Notes under the pieces: generated by a model
Told to the model about the DNA's origin: nothing
The model's database searches: none
Seen by the model: the letters and a program-made list of their open reading frames with translations, nothing else
Assembly (NCBI GenBank): GCA_024345305.1
Contig: BRON01000009.1
Coordinates: 248,001 to 312,000 of the forward strand
Reading direction: 5' to 3'
DNA length: 64,000 nucleotides
DNA from: Mrakia gelida
Lineage: Eukaryota > Basidiomycota > Tremellomycetes > Cystofilobasidiales > Mrakiaceae
Shown: positions 25,325-37,197 of the stretch, piece by piece
Layout: each line of letters begins with the position of its first letter
Position numbering within the stretch: position 1 is the first letter of the stretch
Made by a program: the position numbers and the translations under genes

Positions 25325-28300
25325 ATGAGCTCCGATCTCTCGAATCCTTTCCTAATCGAGGAAGCAGGATTCTTCGCCGTCAAGTTCAAGCTCTCTCTCG
25401 TAGGATCCTCTACTCCTGGGGATGAATCCTCCCTCGTTGATGAGCTTCGAACCAAGTTTGGACAAGATGGTTCCTTCAGACCAGAGGAAGTCGAGTGAGC
25501 TCCCTCGTTCCTTCCCTTCCCTTTCCTCCTCGCCTCCCACTTCCTTCTTCTGATGGTCATCAGGACGCGAGCTAACATACGTACCCTTACTTTCAGGATC
25601 ACCGTGGACTCGTTTACTGGAGAAGTGATGACGGGACAGGCAGTCTTTCAGTCGGCGATGTGTGGTGAGCTCGACTTTCCTCCCTTCTTCCCTTCCCCTC
25701 CCTTCGCCTCCCGTTTCCTCCCTCTCATCTGCTAAAGAACGTCTCCTTCGGGTCTCAGCTGAACGCGCCATGGCTGTAGGAGTCAACAGTGGTCCTATGA
25801 TCCACTACGTCGACGAGGAGACCGTCGAGTGCAGCGTCGAGCTTCCCAACCGAGAGGGTGAGCTTTCCTTTCCGTCCTTCCTTCTCGTCGCGTCCTCGAA
25901 TGAGTCTGACTCATCCCCTTCCTCTGATCGTGATAGCCTACAACGACGACAAGCCTAGTCCGGAACAGTACCTCAAGCTTCAACCTATCGACTCCTTCAT
26001 CGACGTACGTCTACGACCGTTCCTTCCTCTCCTCCTCCCTTCGCTCTCTCTCGTCTGACCTTGTCTTCTCCCTTCTCCTCCTCCTCTCCTCCTTCGCAGA
26101 GCACCTCCCTTTTCGACTCCCTCCGCTCCTTTGGATCCATCATGGCCATCCGAACCCAAACCCTCCTCTCCAAGAAAGGTCGACCTACCGCCGTCGGAGC
26201 CATCTGGTTCTACAACTCCTCCTCTTGCCGCGCCGCCGCCGCTGCCTGCAACCTCAAATCCACCCTCGTCGACCCCTGCTCCCTCACCATCTCTCGTCAC
26301 CCAAACAGCACTCAACCTCAGTGGAACGTCCTCTTCCCCAACCTCGAGGATCTCGAGAACAAGCTCAGGACTCTCTTCCCTGGAGCGGTCGATCTTCGCG
26401 TCGTCGACTTCACTGGAGACAACCCTCGAGCGATGGGAGTCGCGAGGTACTCGACTGCTGAGGCAGCGAAGGAGAGTGTCGGAGATCGATCGTTGGACAT
26501 GCTGGGTGACTCAAGGATCGAGTTGACGTGAGTAAAGAACGACGCCTGCTCCTTCGAGGCAGAACGAAAGCTTCGAACTGTTCTGATGCGACCTTCCTCT
26601 CCTTTCTCATTTCTCTTTACAGGTCGCTCACTCGTGGAGATACTGCCATCAAGGCTATGGTCATCGGGCAGGATCCTCCTCCAGCAGCATCATCAGCACC
26701 AGCAGCAACAGCAGCCTCGACATCGGCAGCAGGTCTTCCCTCTCCTCTCGCCCGACAGGCAACAGGATCCGCCTCGCCTCAACTGCCCTACCATCCCGTT
26801 CCTCAACCTCTCGCCTCCACCTCCAACGTCCCCTACAATCCCTCGCCTCTTCATCAGACCGACTGGAGCGCGAACGGAAACGGCAGCGGATCCAACTCTC
26901 GAGAGACGTCGCTTCGAGCTCAGTCCAAGCTGAAGGAGACGAGGAAGGAGTGGTCGTCAACCCTCAAGCCCTACGCTTTCCCGAAGGCTCAGCTGCGAGG
27001 TACTCTCGAAGGAGAACCTAAGGCGATCCCTGTGAGTCTCGACACTCCTCTCTTTCCCGCGTCCTTCTGAGTCGAAACTGACGCGATCCTCATCTCGTTC
27101 TCCTTTCGTTCCTTGCAGGGTTACTCGATCTGCGACCTTCCCGAACAGGACATCGGTCGAATGAAGGACTACGTCCTCTCGTACACTGGATCAGACTGGC
27201 CAGAGTGAGTCCTCGTCCTGGTGTCGACTCGAACCGCTCGTTTCGTCTCGAGTCCTGACGCGCTGGGTCCCTTTCGTCTCGCAGCTTCTCGTCCGGAAAT
27301 CTAACCAAAGCCGACATCCAGAACTCTCGAAAGGAACGATGGGAAGCCGAAGGAGATCGTTGGAAGACTGCTATCACCGCTGTGAGAATGGAGGAGGTTA
27401 AGCAGTTGGAGATGAGCTACGCGAAGACGGACCTGCCCAAGGCTGGAGAGGAGTTGACGGAGCAGGAGCGAAACGCTATGGAGGTGAGCGCTCTCATGTT
27501 CCCCTCTTATCAGTGATCTCCGTAGCTCATCTTCGTCTCCCCTCTCCTTTCCTCAGTCCTCTCTCGTCGAACTCGAGCTCGGTCAAGTTCGAAAATGGCA
27601 TCATGACGACGCGCTGCTCAAGATGCTTCGCGTTCGAGAACTCAACACCATCAACCCTCCCACCACTTCCTCCTCGACCTCTACCTCCTCCTCCCAATCC
27701 TCAGCTCTCTTCCCTTACGCCCTCCTCGGAATCGTCAAAACCACGCGTCCTCCATCCTCCCATCTCAACAACAACCCCAACGCTCCCTCGTCCTCGTCCT
27801 CGTCCTCCCTCGACCTCGACCTCCCCTCCCGCTACCCTCTCCCTCGATTCAACTTCACCCCTCCCCCTCCAGACCTTTCCCTCCTTCGCAAAGACTGGAA
27901 GCACGACTGCCCTCCTCCTCCGAAAACGTTCAAGGACTTCAAGGACGGGACGTGGGACGACGGGAAAGGAGGGGAGCTGAGGGACGAGATCTGGGACTTC
28001 CTCAGGACGACGAACTCGGATGCTGGGAGTCAGAAAGCACAGGAGTACAAGACAAAGTTCGACAGCATTGAGTACTTGGATACCTTCTTCCGTTGGCACG
28101 AGGAGGTGAGCAGTTCTTTCCTCTCTTCCATTCCATCCCATCCCATCCCATCTCCTCCCCATCTTCGTTTTTCCCTCTCTCTCTGGCCGTCGTGTGCTTT
28201 CTTATCCGTCGGTGGGGAAGCGCGAAACCCGAGGACGATAAAACGAACTCATCGTCGTTCATCGGTCGAAACGCGTCGGTCGGGTAGAAAAGGACGAATG

Positions 28301-28537
28301 CTGATTCGCGCTGTCGCTCGCTCTCCCACCCCTCCCCTCTCCCTCCCTCCTTTGCGCTCGGTTTGATTCGAGCAGGACAAGGACTTTGATCGCTGGGCGA
28401 CGTTGGACAAGACGACGATCCATCTCAACCAGGGACCTGCCGCGACGAACATCCAGCTGCTCAGGAAGGTCAAGGATCCGAGACTTCAGCCGCAACAGCT
28501 TCAGCAGCAGCAGCCACAGGGATACGGAGGGTTCTAA
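25325..28537 (+). CDS. RRM-like protein, paralog B
   Basis: Exons 25325..25494, 25597..25664, 25759..25857, 25937..26004, 26100..26527, 26623..27031, 27119..27204, 27285..27483, 27557..28105, 28376..28537 give 745 residues. It shares with the gene at 19113 the order of all domains: ITVDSFTGEVMTGQAVFQ, SERAMAVG-like start of exon 3, STSLFDSLRSFGSIMAIRTQ with AVGAIWFYNSSSCRAAA (an RRM-like beta3 strand and helix), VDLRVVDFTGDNPRAMGVAR, WSSTLKPYAFPKAQLR, SDWPDF and the ELTEQERNAMESSLVELELG helix. Exons 2 and 7 have identical lengths in both genes (68 and 86 nt). It has ~180 extra C-terminal residues: a Ser/Pro-rich linker, LPRFNFTPPPPDLSLLRKDW, a helical segment and a Gln-rich end (LQPQQLQQQQPQGYGGF). 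RNA binding is inferred; no named family is recognised. Confidence 0.7.
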
Positions 28538-29123
28538 AGAGTCGAGTTGGCGTTTGAGTTGATTCATTGTTTTTTTCGTTGACTGTTGGGTTGGATTTCC
28601 GTACTACTGAGGGGGGAAGGGGAGAGAAGGAGCGGGGGAGAAGGGGGGCGAGGACGCGTTTTTTTTTCTGCACCTTCTTCTCGCTTCGCTTTGTTTTTGG
28701 TTGGGACGACGATGATAATTTTTCGGACGAGATCGGAACGGGAGGAGCGGCCGATTCTCTCCTTACCGGTAACAATATGGCACTTTCCTGTGGGAACAGG
28801 TTGAGGGCGAAGGAGGGGAGGAGGGGGAGGAGTGGGGAAGAAACGGTGAGCTCGCTCAACCTTTCGTTGGGGAATCGAGCTCATCCCCTTCCTCCCTCGT
28901 TCGCTCCCTCCTCCTCCCTTCTCCCTCACCTCCATCTTTCTCTCTTTCTCTCCCCCATCGCCTCTCCCTCTCCTCCTCCCCTCTACCACCCACCCTTCTC
29001 GCTCCTCCCGTTCTCGAAACCCTTTAGACTCGAGATCTCCCCCCTGCCCTCCTCCTCCTCCGTTCTCGTTCACCTCTCATTCCCCCAACCTCTCCTCCTC
29101 CTCCCTTCCAACTCCTTCCAACC
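28538..29123 (+). promoter_or_regulatory. FAS1 upstream region with long CT-rich tract
   Basis: The ~590 nt before the FAS1 ATG hold no supported exon. From about 28860 to 29120 the plus strand is almost pure C/T with few purines, as seen before highly expressed genes in GC-rich basidiomycetes. A GACGCGTTTTTTTT segment lies at about 28654. Promoter function is inferred from position and composition only. Confidence 0.4.
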
Positions 29124-32100
29124 ATGTCCGCTATCGTCGTGAGTCGCTTCTCTTCGAGATCTTCTTCTTCCTCTCTGCTCTCTCCTTATAGACGCTGAAA
29201 AAGCTGACTCTCTTACCTCTTTCCCGCTTTCGTTAATGAAAGGCCAACTTGTTCTCGACCTCTTCGACTTCTGGCGAACCGACCCGACCTCTCACCCTCC
29301 AAGTTGGCCCTACTCGAGTCTCCATCCCCGTAGAGACCAAGCACGCCGAGAGTTGGGTCGCTGCTGAGGTTCTTCGAGAGGAGTTCTTGCTTTCTCAGGA
29401 AGGAAAGGTGAGCTTTCATCTTCCTTTGGCCCTGTCCTTTCCGACCATCTCCTCCCCTCCCCCCTCCGTTTTTTCGAGCTCGACTCTTCCCGGCGGTCTT
29501 CGTGGTTGGCCGCAACAATTCGCTCCCTTCTTGCGTACACCCCAACCCCATCGGCTTGATCTTCTTCGGAAGAGCAAGCAGGAATTGAGCTCGAGATATC
29601 TATACATCTTCTCGAACTAGAAGTTCTTCTCCGCCTCGCCTCCCGCCGTCGGCATCACTCTTCGCTGACCTCCTCCTCCTCGTTCCATCTTCTTCTCTCT
29701 CACCCCACCAGGACCATGGAGAGGCCGCTCCCACTCATGACGATGAAGGAAACGCCATCCCTACCTCTTCTCAACCCAAGATCGCTCTCCTCGCCTCGTT
29801 CATGACCTTCATCGCCTCCAAACTCTCGTCCTCCTCCTCCTCCCAAGGTCCAGCCTACACCGTCCTCCTCGCCACCTTCGCCCACTTCACGGCTGCCTTC
29901 CTCACCGCTACCAACACGGACGTCCACTCCCTCGTTCAGGCTTACGATCCAGACGGAAGGAAGGAGATCCTCTCCTCTTACTTCCAGACCTTGAGCATCC
30001 TTCAGGGTCACTTCGGAAACGAGATCGTCCCTCTTCAGCCCAAGAGCGCGCTCTTCGTCGCCGCTGAGAAGGGAGAGGCTGAGATCTACGCTCTCTTTGG
30101 AGGTCAGGGAACCAACGAGGTGAGCCTCGAATCTTCTCTCGAGTCTTTTCTTGAAGCAGGAAGGACGAGGAGCGTCGAGAATCGAATCGAGGGCTGAAAG
30201 CTGACCATCTCCTCGCCGTCGTTTCTTTCAGGTCTACTTCGACGAGCTCCAATCCCTCTTCGACATCTACAAGCCCTACGTCGCTGGATTCCTCGCCGAG
30301 GCTACCTCCAAGGTCCTCATCCCTCTCGAGACCAAGGCCGTCGAGGACGGGTTCTCCTTCTACTCCCAAGGCTTCGACACCTACGGCTGGCTCTCTGGCT
30401 CCTCCCCTCGACCCTCGGTCGCCTACCTCGCCTCCATCCCTCTCTCCCTCCCCCTCATCGGTCTCACCCAACTCGTCCAGTACCTCGTCGCCTGCAACGT
30501 CGTCGGCAAGACTCCTGGAGAGTTCCGATCCCTCGTCAAGGGAGCCACCGGTCACTCGCAGGGAGTCGTCTCAGCCGTCGCCATCGCCTCCTCGGATTCG
30601 TACGACGACTTCACCGTCAACGCCCTCAAGGCTCTCAAGCTCCTCTTCTACGTCGGTCTCCGAGGTCAGGAAACCTTCCCCGTACTTTCCATCGAGCCCA
30701 CCATCGTCGACGACGCCGTCGAGAACGGAGAGGGAGCTCCCACGCCCATGCTCGCCGTGACGGGACTCACCAACAAGACGCTCGACTCCCACATCGCCAA
30801 GACGAACGCTCACCTCCCCGAGAACTCCAAGCTCCACATCTCCCTCCACAACGGACCCAGGAACTTCGTCGTTACGGGACCTTCGAGGGCTCTCTACGGA
30901 CTCGCGACCGCGCTCAGGAAGGTCAAGGCTCCCGCTGGTCTGGATCAGAGCAAGACCCCGTTCTCCAAGAGGAAGGCCGTCTTCTCGACGAGGTTCTTGG
31001 TCGTCGGAGTCCCTTACCACTCGGTCTACCTCACCGGAGCGACCGCTCGACTCGTCGAGAAGGACCTCGCTGGAAAGGAGGTCTTCACTCCTCGAGATCT
31101 CGCGATCCCCGTTTACAACACTGAGGATGGTCCGTCCCTCTTCCCCTTTCTCTTTCTCTCTTTCCATCTTCTCTCCTCATTTCGGCTTTCTCGACTTAAA
31201 CTAACTCTCGCTCTTCGTTCGTTTCGTTCTCACAGGATCCGATCTCCGAACGCTCACCTCGTCGCTCACCACCTCGCTCTGCGACCAGATCTTCACCTCC
31301 CCCATCCACTGGATCAAGGCGACCGCTTTCCCTCAGTCAGCCACCCACGCTATCGACTTCGGACCTGGAGGAGCCAGTGGAATCGGACCCCTCACGGGAA
31401 GGAACCTCGAAGGACGAGGAGTCAAGATCGTCGTTCCTGGAGAGAAGGGCAAGGTTGGAGCGGAGATTTACGCGAGTGTGGGCTCGAAGAAGGAGATCAA
31501 GTGGATTGAGAAGTTTGGACCTAAGTTGGTGAAGACTCGGTGAGTTCGCGAAGCTCTACTTTTCCTTGGGAAGAGGTTCGAGGAAGGAGGGAAGACGCGT
31601 CGAAGTTGAGATCGTCGAAGCTGACCTTCGCCTCCCTTCCTCTTCTTCTTTCTTCTTCTCTCCTTCCTCAGAGACGGCAAGATCCACATCGATACTCCCT
31701 TCTCTCGACTTCTCGGAAAGCCTCCCATCATGGTCGCCGGTATGACTCCCTGCACCGTCCCCGCTGGCTTCGTCTCCGCCATCCTCAACGCCGGATACCA
31801 CGTCGAGCTCGCTGGAGGAGGACACTACAACGCCGCCGCTCTTCGATCCAAGGTCGCCGCCATCCAGTCTCAGGTCAAGCCCGGAATCGGAATCACCCTC
31901 AACGCTCTCTACATCAACCAGCGTCAGTTCGGTTTCCAGTTCCCTCTCTGGCAAGAGATGAGGAAGGAGGGTCTCCCCATCGAAGGATTCTGCGTCGCCG
32001 CTGGAGTCCCCTCGTCCGAGAAGGCCACCGAGATCATCTCCGCTCTCAGGGAGGCTGGAATCAAGCACATCTCGTTCAAGCCTGGATCCGTCGAGGGAAT

Positions 32101-35100
32101 TCGTCAAGTCGTCAACATCGCCGCCGCCAACCCTGACTTCCCCGTCATCCTTCAGTGGACCGGAGGTCGAGCGGGAGGTCACCACTCGTGCGAGGACGTT
32201 CATCAACCCATCCTCGCTACCTACGGATCGATCAGGCAGCAGTCCAACATCTCCCTCGTCGCTGGATCGGGTTTCGGAGGTTCCGACGACGTTTGGCCTT
32301 AGTGAGTCGACTTCTCTCGTTTCGACGCGTTTTTCCTCTTCGTTCTCGAGCTCTTACTGACTCTCCACTTCGCTCTTATCTCTTCTTCCCTTCAGCCTCA
32401 CCGGAGACTGGTCCGTTGAGCAGTTCCAGGCTCAGCCCATGCCCTTCGACGGAGTCCTCTTCGCCTCTCGAGTCATGGTCGCTAAGGAGGCCGAGACCTC
32501 TCCCTCCGTCAAGCAGCTCATCGTCGACGCTCCCGGAGTCGAGGACGACAAGTGGGAGTCTACCTACGACCGAGAGACCGGAGGAATCCTCACCGTTCGA
32601 TCCGAGCTCGGAGAGCCGATCCACAAGATCGCCACTCGAGGAGTCAAGCTCTGGCGAGAGTTCGACGACACCGTCTTCAACATGCCCAAGGAGAAGCGAG
32701 CCGCCTGGCTCGAGTCCAAGAAGGACTACGTCATCGGTCGACTCAACAAGGACTTCAACAAGCCCTGGTTCGGGGAGAAGAGCGACGGAACGGTCGTCTC
32801 CAACATTGGGGAGATGACCTACGAGGAGGTCACCAAGAGGATGGTTCGACTCATGTACGTCGCTCATCAGTCCAGGTGGATCGACATCTCGCTCAGGAAC
32901 CTTACCGGAGACTGGCTTCGACGAGTCGAGGAGAGGTTCGCTGGAGTCAACGGAGGAGGAGTCAAGCAGTCGATCCTTCAGTCGTTCTCGTCCCTCGACG
33001 ACCCCATCCTCTTCGTCAACTTCTTCTTCGGAATCTACTCGGCCGCCAAGGAGCAGCTCCTCGCAGCGGAGGACAAGGCCTTCTTCCTCAACATCACTCA
33101 GCGACCTGGTCAGAAGCCCGTTCCCTTCATCCCCGTTCTCGACTCGAGCTTCGAGGTTTGGTTCAAGAAGGTGAGTCTTTTCGCGACGCGTCTCTTTTCT
33201 TCCTCCTCCCTTTCGTCTCTTCTTCTCGTACTGACTCCTTTCTTCTCTTCTTCGCGTTCTCTTCTCGTAGGACTCCCTCTGGGCCGCCGAGGACATCGAG
33301 GCCGTCTTCGACCGAGACCCTCAGCGAGTCTGCATCCTCCAGGGACCCGTCGCCGTTCGACACTCGACCGTCGTCGACGAACCCGTCGGAGAGATCCTCG
33401 GAAACGTCGAATCCCAGCTCGCCAAGAAGCTCCTCGATCGATACTACGGTGGAGACGAGTCCAAGGTCCCCTCGGTCGACTACATCGGAGCCAAACCCGT
33501 CGTCTCGTCCTCCCCTCTCACCGGAGTCACCACCACCTCGTCGTCCGAGTCCGGAAAGGTCGTCTACCAGTTCGGATCCACCAAGTCGTCGCTCCCTCCC
33601 GTCAACGAGTGGCTCGAGACTCTCGCCGGTCCCAAGGTCGGATGGCTTCGAGCCGTTCTCGCGTCGGTCAACTACGTCCAGGGATCTCGATACATCTCCA
33701 ACCCCATGAAGCGACTCTTCGCTCCTCGTCCCAACCAGCGAGTCGAGGTCGTCTCCTCCTCCAACGACGAAGTCTCCTCCGTCACCCTCTTCGGTGGAGC
33801 TCGATCCTTCGGTCCTCACCCCAACGAGTTCAAGGCCGTCGAACTCTCCTTCACCTCCTCCACCGGACTCATCTCCCTCACCATCTTCGAGGAGAGGAAA
33901 GGATCGTCCATCCCTCTGCTCTTCAAGTTCCAGTACCGACCCGACATGGGTTTCGCCCCCGTCCACGAGATCATCGACGACAGGAACAGGAGCATCAAGG
34001 AGTTCTACTGGAAGCTCTGGTTCGGAGACAACGAGTCCCTCCCTGATCTTGGACTTCACGAGGTCTTCAAGGGTCCCGAGACGGTCATCAAGTCGGAGGA
34101 GATCGAGAGGTTCTGCAACATCGTTGGGAACCAGGGAGAGGCGTTCAAGACCGTTCGAGGAAAGGACGTGCAGGCTCCCATGGACTTCGCGATCGTTACT
34201 GGATGGCAGGTGAGTTCTTTTCGCGTCTTTTTCGTCTCGTTCGGATCTTTGAACTCGAGCTCTCTCTTCGAATCTGACTCCTTCGTTTTGTTACGCGTTT
34301 TTCGACTCTCCCAGTCCATCATGAAGGCCATCTTCCCCTCGTCCATCGACGGTGACCTCCTCAAGCTCGTCCATCTCTCCAACGGATTCAAGATGTCGCC
34401 TGGAGCTGCTCCTCTCCGAGCCGGAGACGTCTGCACCTCGGAAGCTCGAGTCGTCTCGGTCGTCAACTCCGACTCTGGAAAGTCCGTCAAGGTCGTTGGA
34501 ACCGTCTTCCGAGATGGAAAGCCAGCCATCGAGGTCACCTCCGCCTTCCTCTACCGAGGACGATTCTCCGACTACCAGAACACGTTCGAGTCCACCCAGG
34601 AGGTCGACTACTCGGTCCCCGTTCTCACCCAGACCCAGGTCGGAGTCCTTCAGTCGAAGGATTGGTTCTCGTGGGACGACGACGCGTCTCCTCTCGCCGC
34701 TGGAACGACCCTCGTCTTCAAGACCGAGTCGGAGCTTCGATACAAGGACAAGGTCTCGTACTCGTCCGTCGTCGTCAAGGGAGCCGCCTACGTTCGAAAC
34801 CAGATCAAGGACTTGGTCAAGGTCGCGACCATCGATCTCTCGCTCGGAGCCGCTCAGGGAAACCCCGTTCTCGAGTACCTCAAGAGGCACGGTTCCCCCA
34901 TGGGTCTTCCTATCCCTCTCGACTCGGCCTACTCCCTCGTCTCCGCTGGTTCTCCCATCACCTACACCACTCACGCTACCAACGAGCCTTACTCCAAGGT
35001 CTCGGGAGACTTCAACCCCATCCACATCAACCCTTACTTCGCCGACTTCGCTCTCCTCCCTGGAACCATCACTCACGGTCTCTGGTCGAGCGCTGCCACG

Positions 35101-36697
35101 AGGAAGTACGTCGAGACGGTTGTTGCCGACAACCACCCCGAGCGAGTCCTCGCGTGAGTTCCCTTTTTCCTTTCCTCTTCGTTTTCGTTTCGCGACGCGT
35201 CTCTTTCCTTTTTACTCACTCCGCTCCTCCTCTCTTCTTGCTCGCAGCTACAACGTCAACTTCACCGGCATGGTCCTCCCCGGAGACGAGCTCACCGTCA
35301 AGCTCTCCCACACGGGAATGAACGCCGGACTCAAGGTCATCAAGGTCGAGACGTTCAACCAGCGAGACGAGAAGGTCATCGACGGAACCGCCGAGGTCAT
35401 GCAGCCTCCTACCACCTACGTCTTCACCGGACAGGGTTCGCAGGAGGTCGGAATGGGAATGGAGCTCTACAACACCTCGCCTGCCGCGAAGGCCGTTTGG
35501 GACGCTGCTGATCAGCATTTGTTGAAGACTTACGTGAGTCGTCGTTTCTCCCTCTCTCTCTCTTTCCTTCGCTTCGAGCGAGACCGAGCGCTGACCTTGC
35601 TCTTTCTCGACTCTTCAGGGATTCTCCATCATCGACATCGTCAAGAACAACCCCAAGGAGTTCACCGTCTACTTCGGAGGTGAGTTTTTGCGACCTCTTC
35701 GTCCTCTTCGTCGTCGCGTTTCCCGAGCTGACTCCCTCCCTCCCCCTCGTTTCTTCTGTTCAGGTCTCCGAGGACAGGCTATCCGATCTCGATACATGTC
35801 GATGGAGAGTGAAGACGAGGCTGGAAACAAGGTTCCTCTGTTCCCCGAAGTCGTTCGTTCATCTTTCCTCCTCTCTTGCTTTCCCTCCCCTCCCCTCGCC
35901 TCGCTCGTCGACTGACTCCTTTCTCTTCTTTGCTCGAATCTGCAGGGACCCCTCTCCCCCAAGTACACCTTCTTCGCTCCTACCGGTCTCTTGAACGCTA
36001 CCCAGTTCACTCAGGTTCGTTCACTCTCCCTCCCTTCGACTCTCGCTCGCGAAGACTCGAGACTGACGATCGCCTTTTCGACTTCATCTCGCTTTGGCAG
36101 ATCGCTCTCGTCGTCGTCGCCAAGGCTGCCTTCGTCGACCTCAGCAGCCGGGGACTCGTTCAGCCTAAGGCCCCCTTCGGAGGTCACTCTCTGGGAGAGT
36201 ACGCTGGTGAGTCTCCTTTTCGCTCCGACTCGCATCGACTCGCTCGAAGCTCGTCACTGACTCGCTCCCCTCCCTCCCTCCTCTCTTTTTCTCTTTGCAG
36301 CTCTTGCCTCGGTCGCCGATGTTCTTCCCATCTCTTCTCTCATTGATGTCGTGTTCTACGTGAGTCTTTCGTCTTCGGTCCTGGGGTTGAGGAGATCGAG
36401 AACGAAACGAGACGAGGACGAGACCGCGCGGCTGACTCCTCGCCCCTTCACCCCCTCCCTCTTCTTCTTTCTCCTTCTCAGCGAGGACTCACCATGAACC
36501 GAGCTGTTCAGAGGGATGCTACTGGTCGATCCAACTTCTCCATGATGGTACGTTCTCTCTCCCTGCCGTATCCGCCCTTCCACCCCGCGTCCACCCTCCC
36601 CCTTCCTCTCCCTCCCTTCCGGACTTGACCTGACCTCTTTTCTTCTTCTATACCTTCCTGAATCAAGGCGATAAACCCCAGTCGTTTGCCATGGTGA
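29124..36697 (+). CDS. FAS1: Fatty acid synthase beta subunit, truncated in the MPT domain
   Basis: Exons 29124..29138, 29243..29407, 29712..30119, 30232..31129, 31236..31539, 31672..32301, 32396..33170, 33271..34209, 34315..35153, 35248..35533, 35619..35679, 35764..35852, 35946..36014, 36101..36206, 36301..36359, 36482..36547, 36668..36697 give 1912 residues. Domains in order: acetyltransferase (GATGHSQGVVSA, ~residue 303), enoyl reductase (GKPPIMVAGMTPCTVPAGF, ~608), dehydratase (VSGDFNPIHINPYFADF, ~1610) and malonyl/palmitoyl transferase (YVFTGQGSQEVGMGMELY, ~1715; GGHSLGEYAALASVAD with the nucleophile Ser, ~1853). The last codons read FSMMAINPSR, then three codons and TGA. Beta subunits normally continue for about 180 residues, so the rest of this transferase, including its catalytic His region, is missing. 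The break lies where repeat copy B begins. The 304-nt second intron is unusually long for this window. Confidence 0.93.
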
Positions 36698-36888
36698 AGA
36701 ATTTCACCCCTTTTCTGTGTCTTTAGTCGTTTTTTTGGTTGTTTTTGCTCGTTCCGTCTCACTCTCGCGCCTCGCGTCCCTGTCTCCCTGCTTCTGCATT
36801 CTCCTTCTCTCTTCTTACACACATCTGCTCGTCTTTCTTCTCTTTCTCTCTCTCTTTGTGGCCCTTAATGAAATAGAGTTTCTTACAC
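36689..36888 (+). repeat. Dispersed repeat, copy B, at the FAS1 breakpoint
   Basis: Plus-strand copy of the segment seen on the minus strand at 22755-22976. Shared blocks run from TGGTGA at about 36692 through CCGTCTCACTC (36753), CTGCATTCTC (36794) and CACACATCTG to TTAATGAAATAGAGTTTCTT and ACAC, ending near 36888. Its first bases supply the TGG TGA that ends the FAS1 frame. As in copy A, it lies just downstream of a gene and in that gene's direction. Confidence 0.6.
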
Positions 36889-37197
36889 ACGGCGAGGGAA
36901 GGGAAGACGAGCTCGACGCGTCTTCTCGTCCTCGCCTTTCCCTCCCTCCCTCTCGCCTTACCTCTCCTCCTCGGCATCCGATTCGGCCAAGTCCTATCTT
37001 TCGAAGACGGAATCGTACCTCAGGATCCTCAAACATGACCCAAAATCCTTCTCAGAGCTTCTCCCCTGTCCTGGATCGCTCAAGTTCAGCTCACGATGGC
37101 GAATGAGAAGCTCACGCTCGGTAAGCGATCTTCCTTCTCTCCCTCGCCCTCCTCGTTCGTTCGCTAACAACCATCACCATCACACCCTCAACGCAAC

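Noticed and set aside
32376..34059. Long minus-strand open frames opposite FAS1
   Set aside because: GC-rich codon use in FAS1 removes stops on the opposite strand; the products are Glu/Gly/Val/Asp-rich with no domain.
34352..35683. 443-codon plus-strand frame inside FAS1
   Set aside because: Ser/Thr/Pro-rich shadow of the FAS1 frame and runs across a FAS1 intron.
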